Origin: Acidobacteriota bacterium
GTDB taxonomy: Bacteria; Acidobacteriota; Blastocatellia; RBC074
NCBI GenBank assembly: GCA_013140935.1
Contig: JABFSD010001060.1
Coordinates: 1-6,818 of the forward strand
Direction: 5' to 3'
DNA length: 6,818 nt
Shown: in pieces, positions 1-6,157 of the stretch
How the letters are laid out: each line of letters begins with the position of its first letter
Position numbering within the stretch: the first letter of the stretch is position 1
Position numbers and translations under genes: made by a program
The notes under the pieces: model-generated
Database searches by the model: none
Seen by the model: the letters and a program-made list of their open reading frames with translations, nothing else
What the model was told of the DNA's origin: nothing

Positions 1-564
1 GACGTATACGTCTTCCTTATCCAACGCCAAAGCGTAAACCTGCGGCGCGCCCGTGCCGCCGACGCCGTTGCCGCCATTCCCTGCCAGCGCTTGCCAGCCG
101 TTGCGGTACGTCCAACTCGCTACGTTATTCGCGGGCAGGCCGCCCGCTTGCGTGAAGCGTCCGCCGACGTAAACCGTTTCGCCGCTGACGGCCAGCGCAG
201 TGACTTCAGCAAAGGCAACGCCGCCCACGCCGTTTTGTCCGTTGCCTTGCTCGAACGCGCGCCAACCGCCGGTCGGATGCCAATAGGCGATGTTGTTCGC
301 ATTCACATTGCCCGCGCGCGTGAAACGTCCGCCGACGAAGACTTCGCCGGTCGGCGCTTGCGCAATCGCCAGCACTATGCCGTTGACGCCCTGCTCGCCG
401 TTGAAGCGCGCGTCCCACGCAAAATTGCCGCAGCTAGTGGTTTGTGCGACGACGGAACCATCCAGCGCCTGGCGCTGGCTCCAGCTACACAGCACTGCCA
501 ACAAGCAAACCAACAGCAGGCTTTTTCGATTTTTGAATAGATTTTTGAATGAATGATGAATCAA
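1..564 (-). CDS. Secreted repeat protein with Rax2-like/beta-propeller repeats (N-terminal part; cut by the window edge)
   Basis: The first 188 residues are visible; the rest lies off the left edge. The N-terminus has a basic stretch (KNLFKNRKS, residues 7-15), a hydrophobic core (about 16-26) and a possible cleavage site after VVA (38-40), so it is probably exported. The mature part contains a repeat of about 56 residues. VFVGGRFTRAG (75-85) recurs as VYVGGRFTQAG (131-141), each followed by ANN(I/V)AxW, a GW pair and a Gly/Asn-rich turn (NGVGG), and a third unit begins at VYV (186-188). This pattern is typical of Rax2-like or Kelch-like propeller blades in large secreted bacterial proteins; substrate and role are unknown. 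No ATG occurs in frame. TTG at 564 gives the full signal peptide, an in-frame TAG lies just upstream, and no good Shine-Dalgarno is visible, so the start is inferred. It follows the monooxygenase-fold gene by 78 bp. Confidence 0.75.
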   Translation of the reverse strand, partial: MIHHSFKNLFKNRKSLLLVCLLAVLCSWSQRQALDGSVVAQTTSCGNFAWDARFNGEQGVNGIVLAIAQAPTGEVFVGGRFTRAGNVNANNIAYWHPTGGWRAFEQGNGQNGVGGVAFAEVTALAVSGETVYVGGRFTQAGGLPANNVASWTYRNGWQALAGNGGNGVGGTGAPQVYALALDKEDVYV

Positions 565-642
565 GCGAATCAGGCGCTGAAACTACGCGCAGAGGACGAG
601 AGAATAAGGTGGGGTAGGTTGAGAATAACCAAGTGATACCGC
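565..642. other. Intergenic gap before the secreted repeat protein
   Basis: These 78 bp separate the monooxygenase-fold gene from the repeat-protein gene. The 8-mer GAGAATAA occurs twice on the plus strand (600-607 and 621-628), with starts 21 bp apart, which is two helical turns. A weak 4-bp stem (617-630) is the only hairpin seen. I found no convincing terminator, so the downstream gene may be read through or have its own unrecognised promoter here. Confidence 0.4.
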
Positions 643-1047
643 TTATTTCGACTTGGTCGGAACTAATCCATGACCGCCAACCGGAACGGTGACCGTCATA
701 TCGCCAAAGCTCGCGATCAACGGCTTGCCGCGGGTAATCGCCTGTTTGACCGCAGGCAGCGACAACGAAGCGCGATGACTTTGCTCGCTTTCCCACACTT
801 CGGTAATCCAAAGCGCATCGGCGTCTTTCGGATCACGAGCAACGACATAACTCAAACAGCCCGGCATGCCGGCGACGCCTTCGAGCAGGATCGCAATCAA
901 CGCATCGCGTTTTCCGGCTACCGCCACCATCTTTCCGATAAGTCCGTACATCGTGGTGTTTTCCTGTTCAGCGAAAGTCGGAACCGTCAACGTTGCCGCA
1001 CCTGCCAAAGCAATAAATGTGCGTCGTGCGTTTTGCATAGATTTCAT
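643..1047 (-). CDS. Exported antibiotic-biosynthesis-monooxygenase (ABM) fold protein
   Basis: The 134-residue product has a core from about residue 33 (MYGLIGKMVAVAGKRDAL) that matches small ABM-domain proteins (ferredoxin-like dimers of about 100 residues; family members include cofactor-free oxygenases and heme-degrading enzymes). The helix carrying WESEQSHRASLSLPAV is also typical. What differs is about 32 extra N-terminal residues. These read as an export signal: RR at 8-9, a hydrophobic stretch FIALAGAATLTV, and a likely cleavage site after TFA (24-26). The RR-x-F-I pattern resembles a Tat signal, but Sec export is equally possible. The reaction and substrate cannot be read from sequence. 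The ATG at 1047 overlaps the upstream stop by one base (TGATG), suggesting translational coupling; an alternative ATG lies at 1038. A cytoplasmic start at residue 33 would match ordinary family length, but the signal-like extension is in frame and uninterrupted. Confidence 0.85.
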   Translation of the reverse strand: MKSMQNARRTFIALAGAATLTVPTFAEQENTTMYGLIGKMVAVAGKRDALIAILLEGVAGMPGCLSYVVARDPKDADALWITEVWESEQSHRASLSLPAVKQAITRGKPLIASFGDMTVTVPVGGHGLVPTKSK

Positions 1048-1496
1048 CAGTTCCGCCTGCGTGGTCTGGGGTTGCTATTCAAGGTCGGACTCGGTGCCGG
1101 CGTCGGAAGCGGCTCGACCTCCCGCATTTTTTCTTCGAGTTCGACGTAACCTTGCTGATAGCCTTTGATTTGCCCGCCCGGCTCGCGCACTCCAAAGGTC
1201 ACCTTGCTGCCGTCGCGTTGTACGCTTTGCACTACGCCGAGATAGCGTTTGCTCGACACGCCGTATACGTGCTTGCCCACTTCAGGCGGACGCGGCGGTT
1301 CGGACGAACGAAAGTACCAATACCCCACCGAACCGATCACCAGCATAAACAGTCCGACCAACACGTGTTTGAAAATCGTGTAGAAGAACTTCCAGATAAA
1401 CCAAAGAATCGTGATGCCTATCAAAAAGCCAATCGCCATCACGACCTGGCGCGTATAAGGATCAGAGATGAAATCCAACGGCAAGAGGTCTTCCAT
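1047..1496 (-). CDS. Membrane-anchored hypothetical protein, 149 aa
   Basis: I do not recognise a named family. The N-terminal third is membrane: a helix at about 18-38 (rich in I, L, F and W) and a second at about 44-62 ending in GYWYF. A soluble region follows (about 75-122) with KRYLGVVQSV and KVTFGV, which suggests a small beta-rich domain, then an acidic segment (ELEEKMREVE). The C-terminus (about 130-149) is Pro-rich and ends in the basic run RPRRRN. The start is the ATG at 1496, with GAGGA (1501-1505) four bases upstream. It lies 35 bp after the 58-residue gene and its TGA overlaps the next ATG by one base, so it sits inside a coupled set. A role in oxidase assembly or envelope organisation is conceivable only from context. 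Confidence 0.8.
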   Translation of the reverse strand: MEDLLPLDFISDPYTRQVVMAIGFLIGITILWFIWKFFYTIFKHVLVGLFMLVIGSVGYWYFRSSEPPRPPEVGKHVYGVSSKRYLGVVQSVQRDGSKVTFGVREPGGQIKGYQQGYVELEEKMREVEPLPTPAPSPTLNSNPRPRRRN

Positions 1497-1517
1497 AAAA
1501 TCCTCAGAGCATCTTTT

Positions 1518-1545
1518 CTATAACGACAGGGCTATAACGGCAGGG
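1518..1545. repeat. 14-bp tandem duplication over a stop codon
   Basis: On the plus strand CTATAACGACAGGG (1518-1531) is followed directly by CTATAACGGCAGGG (1532-1545), with 13 of 14 bases identical. The right-hand copy contains the TAG stop and last codons of the 58-residue gene; the left-hand copy lies just after the stop. The unit is not a multiple of three, so the duplicate is out of frame. It looks like a replication-slippage product with one later substitution. Confidence 0.75.
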
Positions 1546-1708
1546 GATACAACACCCACGCGACGACGATGCCGACGCCGATGAAATAGCCGAACACCTT
1601 GAAGCCGTATTTCACGCGCTCCTGCGTCGTATGGTGTTCCTGTGACAACACCGCGAAGGCGACCGAAACCAATAAGCTGAACAACAACATCGCCAAGAAA
1701 TGCGTCAC
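1532..1708 (-). CDS. Small two-helix membrane protein, 58 aa (unrecognised family)
   Basis: This short gene begins with GTG at 1708 and ends with TAG at 1532-1534. Three things support it. A strong Shine-Dalgarno GGAGG (1714-1718) sits five bases upstream. Its GTG overlaps the TGA of the DUF6677-like gene in a classic GTGA 4-base overlap. The product is clearly membrane-like, with a first helix at about residues 4-21 (FLAMLLFSLLVSVAFAVL) and a second at about 38-54 (VFGYFIGVGIVVAWVLY). The helices are joined by a polar, charged loop SQEHHTTQERVKYG with two adjacent histidines. The product ends in PLPL. I know no family for it. Coupling to its neighbours suggests that it works with the DUF6677-like and 149-residue membrane proteins. 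A longer reading in another frame over the same DNA (to about 1739) gives an Arg/Gly-rich product and looks like a shadow. Confidence 0.8.
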   Translation of the reverse strand: MTHFLAMLLFSLLVSVAFAVLSQEHHTTQERVKYGFKVFGYFIGVGIVVAWVLYPLPL

Positions 1709-2133
1709 GGCTTCCTCCCGATGGCGATGTCATAAGCATCCATCACCGATAACAGATTCAACGCACCGGCGACGCACAGGAAGGTGTTGCCGTATTCAAA
1801 CGTGATCTTCGCAGCCTGCTCCGGCGTGACGGCGAAGCCTTTGTCCATCATCAAACAAATCAGATAAGGCAGGCCCAAGCCCATATCCAGTACGCTGAAA
1901 AACCACGTCAGCCATTCTTTGCCTTCGGGAAAAAACAGATGGCCTTCCATCCAAAAGCCGAAGACGAACAGCAACGTAATCACGACGAGAATCAATGCGC
2001 CGCGTCCCCACTTGCCCAATACGAAATGTCCGCCGCCGGGCAGCGCGAGTCCGGCGACGCAGACAGCCAGCGTCTTGCCGAACGATTCGGGTTCGAGCAG
2101 AAGCGGTTTATTCAAAGTCTTTTCGTTTTCCAA
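1705..2133 (-). CDS. DUF6677-like small integral membrane protein
   Basis: The 142-residue product has about four hydrophobic segments (roughly 20-38, 45-62, 78-97 and 115-133). LPGGGHFVLGKWGRG (31-45) resembles the LPGxGHxYLGRWxRG hallmark I associate with DUF6677 proteins of Acidobacteria and relatives. The C-terminal FEYGNTFLCVAGALN and DAYDIAIG also fit. No biochemical role is known to me. The start is uncertain because no ATG is available near the N-terminus. TTG at 2133 has GGAGA (2143-2147) nine bases upstream and is preferred. TTG at 2151 would add six residues (MRRTTV) but has no ribosome binding site. The stop overlaps the GTG of the 58-residue gene by four bases. It lies 59 bp downstream of the Rpn-family gene and appears to head a four-gene coupled cluster. 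Family assignment is from memory of the motif, so moderate. Confidence 0.75.
   Translation of the reverse strand: MENEKTLNKPLLLEPESFGKTLAVCVAGLALPGGGHFVLGKWGRGALILVVITLLFVFGFWMEGHLFFPEGKEWLTWFFSVLDMGLGLPYLICLMMDKGFAVTPEQAAKITFEYGNTFLCVAGALNLLSVMDAYDIAIGRKP
1714..1718 (-). promoter_or_regulatory. Ribosome binding site deciding the GTG start of the 58-aa gene
   Basis: GGAGG lies five bases before the GTG at 1708, within the last codons of the upstream gene. It is the strongest Shine-Dalgarno in the left half of the window and the main reason to accept this short gene. Confidence 0.75.
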
Positions 2134-2142
2134 AACCGTAGT

Positions 2143-2147
2143 TCTCC
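2143..2147 (-). promoter_or_regulatory. Ribosome binding site favouring the TTG start at 2133
   Basis: GGAGA lies nine bases upstream of TTG 2133. It falls inside the extra N-terminus that the alternative TTG at 2151 would give, which argues for the shorter DUF6677-like product. Confidence 0.5.
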
Positions 2148-2192
2148 GCAAAATTTGTGCTGATTGAAAGTGGCGCGCATTCTAGTGATTCG

Positions 2193-3077
2193 CTATGACA
2201 GGCGCAACGCCGCGACTTCGGCCAACGACAAACCCGTGAGTTCGGCAATCTTTTGATCGTCGAACTGCGCCAGCATCTGACGCGCGATGTCACGAGCCAT
2301 CGCCGCACGACCTTTCGCTTCACCAATGGCTTCACCTTCCTGCTGGCCTTTTTCTTCTGCCTGTTTCGCCGCTAGCGAAATCGCTCCGTGCCAGTCGTTT
2401 ATGTAGCGCATCTTGTGCGCATAAACCTCAAGCTCTTTCTCGCTCATACCGGCGTGATTGGCGATCTCGAAAGCCTGATTGATTTCAGCGACGGCTTCCA
2501 TCGCCGAAGGCACGACCTGCAAGTCGCGCGCGTGCTTCAGGAAATAAAGCCACTTGTCTTTTACGCCGCCTAACGTTTCGAGCGTCTTGGTGAATTTCGG
2601 CAACTCGACGAAGACCAGTTGCAAGTCTTCGGCTTGCGGATAATCACTCAACGCCTTGCGCTCTTTCAGCACGTAAGCCGATTCCATTTCGGCGGATTCG
2701 GGGAACATCACGAAATCAGTAATCGTCAACGCCACCACCGGACTGAGGTCTTTATAAACTTCGCCTTTCATCAACTGCGTCGAATAGGCTTTGGCCGCGT
2801 TGTAAAGCACGCGCTTCTCGAAGCCTTCGACGTTCAACACCTGCATTTCGATGATGACCTGGCGTCCGCTTTGCAGCCGTGCGCGCACGTCTACGAAAGT
2901 GTCTTTCATCCCATCTATCTTCGGCGCGAGATAAGGATCAATGATTTCAAGATCAACGATGATCGGCTGTTCGTCGTAAAGCAGCGCGTTGAGAAAGCTG
3001 ATCAAAATCGGCTTGCTCTTTTCAGAACCGAAGATTTTCTTAAAAACAAAATCGGTTTTCGGATTGAGGAATCGCAT
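2193..3077 (-). CDS. Rpn family recombination-promoting nuclease / PD-(D/E)XK putative transposase
   Basis: The 294-residue product opens with the family signature NPKTDFVFKKIFG (5-17). The nuclease core follows: D63 in TFVDVRARL, then E77 and Q79 in IIEMQV, the D...ExQ form of the PD-(D/E)XK site found in PDDEXK_2/Rpn proteins. RVLYNAAKAYSTQL, a conserved helix, comes next. The C-terminus has a charged coil with GQQEGEAIGEAKGRAA and ends with LTGLSLAEVAALR, both usual in this family. Known relatives (E. coli RpnA) cut DNA and raise RecA-independent recombination; here that function is inferred. The length is typical and the active site intact. ATG 3077 is chosen because GAGG (3086-3089) lies eight bases upstream; the in-frame GTG at 3086 overlaps that site. 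It is a single gene between the oxidase operon and a membrane-protein cluster, with no obvious functional link to either, and an inverted repeat flanks it. Confidence 0.92.
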   Translation of the reverse strand: MRFLNPKTDFVFKKIFGSEKSKPILISFLNALLYDEQPIIVDLEIIDPYLAPKIDGMKDTFVDVRARLQSGRQVIIEMQVLNVEGFEKRVLYNAAKAYSTQLMKGEVYKDLSPVVALTITDFVMFPESAEMESAYVLKERKALSDYPQAEDLQLVFVELPKFTKTLETLGGVKDKWLYFLKHARDLQVVPSAMEAVAEINQAFEIANHAGMSEKELEVYAHKMRYINDWHGAISLAAKQAEEKGQQEGEAIGEAKGRAAMARDIARQMLAQFDDQKIAELTGLSLAEVAALRLS

Positions 3078-3124
3078 CAGTCTCACCTCTCGTCCCGCAG
3101 CTTATCACCCATCCCTCACACAAA

Positions 3125-3167
3125 GAAAAAACCCGCCTCACTGGTTCGCAAACACAGCAGACGGGTT
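3125..3167 (-). terminator. Rho-independent terminator candidate after the oxidase operon
   Basis: Read on the minus strand, AACCCG (3167-3162) pairs with CGGGTT (3135-3130), and a run of six T follows (3131-3126, sharing the last stem bases). The loop is about 26 nt and can form a small inner CTG/CAG pairing. Placement 23 bp after the subunit IV stop and before the Rpn-family gene fits an operon end. The large loop lowers confidence. Confidence 0.6.
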
Positions 3168-3189
3168 CGTGATTTCAATCAGTCAGCAA

Positions 3190-3561
3190 TCAATGTCCGC
3201 TGCCGGAAGGTTGCGGCGCAGCAGGTTGTTCAGCAGCAGGTTTTTCAAGCGAACCCAAGCCGACGTGCCAGTCCTGACGCACGCGATAATCGGTGATCGT
3301 CATGAAGATCAGGATCGCAAACCAGAAGATGCCCGCGCCAATGACGACTTTGGTCAGTCTGGAGCTATAAGCGACGTGCATGAAAAACAGTATGACCAGC
3401 GTCGCCTTGATGCAGGCTACAGTCAGTGCGATCAGCACGTTCAGCACGCCGAAATTGAATTGCGCGACGAACACCGTCAGTGCGGTGCCGACCATCAGCG
3501 CGCCGAAGATCGCCAGATAAACTTTGACAGGTACTACGTGATGTTCAGAGTGTGCAGACAT
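3190..3561 (-). CDS. ctaF: Cytochrome c oxidase subunit IV (prokaryotic COX4 family)
   Basis: This 123-residue protein is the small accessory subunit of a heme-copper oxidase in the cytoplasmic membrane. It has three hydrophobic helices at about 13-33, 38-61 and 71-90. The second carries the family hallmark IKATLVILFFMHV (51-63), followed by a short YSSRLTK loop, as in CtaF/CyoD-type subunits. It has no metal ligands, and family members are thought to help assembly or stability. The N-terminus is His-rich (AHSEHH) and the C-terminus is a soluble Ala/Pro/Gln tail (about 107-123), longer than in many relatives. The ATG at 3561 lies 17 bp after the subunit III stop. The spacer has no clear Shine-Dalgarno, so translation may depend on coupling to subunit III. 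It is the last gene of the oxidase operon. Confidence 0.93.
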   Translation of the reverse strand: MSAHSEHHVVPVKVYLAIFGALMVGTALTVFVAQFNFGVLNVLIALTVACIKATLVILFFMHVAYSSRLTKVVIGAGIFWFAILIFMTITDYRVRQDWHVGLGSLEKPAAEQPAAPQPSGSGH

Positions 3562-3578
3562 AAAAAGTTAAGAGCGAA

Positions 3579-4289
3579 TTAGTGTCCGACGTTTAAGTGA
3601 TAGCCCGACAGATACAACAGCGGGAACAGGAAGATCCATACGATGTCTACGAAGTGCCAATACAGTCCGCCGATTTCAATGGGCGAATTATAAACGTCAT
3701 TGAACTTGCCCTTGCGCGCCATCCAGATCAGCCCGACCAACATGCCTGCGCCGACGATCATGTGGAAGGCGTGCAAGCCCGTCATCAAAAAGTAAATCCA
3801 CAAGAAGGTGCGCACTTCTGATTTGAGTGCCTGCGGTACGGCGTGATGATTGTTCGGTTCGGCTTCTTTGATCGCCGGATTGTAAGTCGTATAAGCCGGA
3901 AACAAATGGTCGTGCAGCTTGGAGCGATACTCAACCGTCTTGATGCCCAAAAATACGAGGCACAGCAGCAAGGTTACGATTAGGTACATTTGCAACGCAC
4001 CTTGCTTATTGGTCTGTGCGCTGTGTACGCCCATCGCCATCGTCAAGCTGCTCAAGATGAGTACGATGGTGTTGGTCAAGCCCAGCGGCATATTCAGCAA
4101 AAAGCTGCCGTACTCAAACCCCAGCGGATAAGTCGAGCGAAAGATCGTATACACCAAAAACAAGCCGCCGAAGAACATCAGTTCGGTGACGAGGAAAACC
4201 CACATGCCGACGGTTCCCGCCTCTTTTTGCTGCTCCATCGAAACGAAATGGTGCGCCAGTCCTGGTACGTGTTCTGCGTGTTCTGACAA
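3579..4289 (-). CDS. ctaE: Cytochrome c oxidase subunit III
   Basis: The 236-residue product is the core membrane subunit III, which holds no redox centre but stabilises subunit I and supports proton uptake. Five helices are visible: about 27-50 ([15 protein letters not shown]), 65-90, 97-120 (ending in the conserved KTVEYRSK), 160-190 ([16 protein letters not shown]) and 207-230 ([20 protein letters not shown]). This is the short bacterial form without the first two helices of seven-helix versions. The hydrophilic loop at about 122-158 is His/Pro/Asn-rich. TTG at 4289 is chosen because GGAGAG (4295-4300) lies five bases upstream and the product then starts [15 protein letters not shown], like relatives. 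An in-frame GTG at 4319 would add ten residues but has no ribosome binding site and lies inside a 14-bp palindrome. The gap to subunit I is 36 bp. Confidence 0.95.
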   Translation of the reverse strand: MSEHAEHVPGLAHHFVSMEQQKEAGTVGMWVFLVTELMFFGGLFLVYTIFRSTYPLGFEYGSFLLNMPLGLTNTIVLILSSLTMAMGVHSAQTNKQGALQMYLIVTLLLCLVFLGIKTVEYRSKLHDHLFPAYTTYNPAIKEAEPNNHHAVPQALKSEVRTFLWIYFLMTGLHAFHMIVGAGMLVGLIWMARKGKFNDVYNSPIEIGGLYWHFVDIVWIFLFPLLYLSGYHLNVGH

Positions 4290-4294
4290 GGTAA

Positions 4295-4300
4295 CTCTCC
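4295..4300 (-). promoter_or_regulatory. Ribosome binding site deciding the TTG start of subunit III
   Basis: GGAGAG lies five bases before TTG 4289. The competing upstream GTG (4319) has nothing similar ahead of it, so the site decides the start. Confidence 0.65.
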
Positions 4301-4306
4301 GATTAG

Positions 4307-4320
4307 AGTGGCTAGCCACT
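4307..4320. repeat. 14-bp perfect palindrome in the subunit I/III spacer
   Basis: AGTGGCTAGCCACT reads the same on both strands and lies five bases beyond the subunit I stop and just upstream of the subunit III ribosome binding site. With no loop it is poor as an RNA hairpin (a tight 5-bp stem at most) and has no T-run, so it is unlikely to be a terminator. It could be a dimer binding site, an mRNA processing site, or chance. Confidence 0.6.
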
Positions 4321-4325
4321 AAGTG

Positions 4326-5984
<1,659 letters not shown>

Positions 5985-6157
5985 ATCAGTGCCTTTACTT
6001 CTTCAGAATGAATGCCAAATCAAAACACTCAAATTCAAAACGAAACTCGTCAACGTCATTCTCAATTTTCCATTCTCAATTCTTTTACAGAATGGAATGG
6101 TTGCAACAGTGTCTCTCTGTCTAAGAATTGAGAATGCAGAATTGAGAATGAATCTAA
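5985..6157. other. AT-rich 173-bp spacer between subunits II and I
   Basis: The spacer has no coding potential that I can support. It is much longer and more AT-rich than the other gaps in the operon. Its main feature is the long inverted repeat at 6056-6151. The part nearest subunit I (5985-6055) contains the ribosome binding site AAAGG (5992-5996) and otherwise A-rich sequence without a convincing -35/-10 pair. Confidence 0.6.
6056..6151. repeat. Long imperfect inverted repeat built from an 11-bp unit, between subunits II and I
   Basis: The left arm (6057-6084) and right arm (6123-6150) are reverse complements at 26 of 28 positions, and one further pair (6056/6151) extends the stem. The loop is 38 nt. 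Each arm itself contains two copies of the 11-mer CATTCTCAATT (or its complement), spaced 14 bp apart, so the element is both tandem and palindromic. In the operon transcript it would form a long hairpin after the subunit II stop. There is no T-run right after it, so it is not a classic terminator. It resembles dispersed palindromic repeats or short MITE-like elements found between bacterial genes. Confidence 0.85.

Larger units (their letters stand above)
2160..3182. repeat. 10-bp inverted repeat pair flanking the Rpn-family gene
   Basis: CTGATTGAAA (2160-2169) and its perfect reverse complement TTTCAATCAG (3173-3182) bracket the nuclease gene and the terminator candidate. Allowing a 4-base insertion (CTGA) in the right copy, similarity extends two more bases to TGCTGA. 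The right copy ends seven bases after the subunit IV stop, and the left copy lies just upstream of the DUF6677-like gene. No target-site duplication is visible outside the repeats. The span of about 1.02 kb could be a small inserted unit, or the match could be chance. Confidence 0.4.

Noticed and set aside
1..12. 12-bp palindrome GACGTATACGTC at the left edge
   Set aside because: It falls within repeat-protein codons (DVYV) and is explained by them; no sign of a site.
91..540. Open reading frame of 149 codons on the plus strand
   Set aside because: It lies antisense to the signal peptide and repeat blades of the secreted protein; its translation is Arg/Ala-rich with no domain, as expected of a shadow frame.
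617..630. Hairpin GGTT-GAGAAT-AACC as a terminator after the ABM gene
   Set aside because: The stem is only four base pairs and no T-run follows on the minus strand.
485..811. Minus-strand 108-codon frame linking the ABM gene and the repeat-protein gene
   Set aside because: It overlaps the ABM gene in another frame and reads through the signal peptide DNA out of frame; composition is not protein-like.
1518..1739. Minus-strand 73-codon alternative to the 58-aa gene
   Set aside because: Its product is Arg/Gly-rich with RRRHRRR, it overlaps the DUF6677-like coding end, and it has no good ribosome binding site, unlike the GTG-started membrane protein in the neighbouring frame.
2619..3296. Plus-strand 225-codon open frame over the Rpn-family gene
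   Set aside because: It is antisense to the nuclease core with its intact D-ExQ motif and crosses into the end of subunit IV; no recognisable domain.
6056..6151. Inverted repeat as a CRISPR or a rho-independent terminator
   Set aside because: There are only two direct copies per arm with no unique spacers, and no U-tract follows the hairpin on the transcribed strand.
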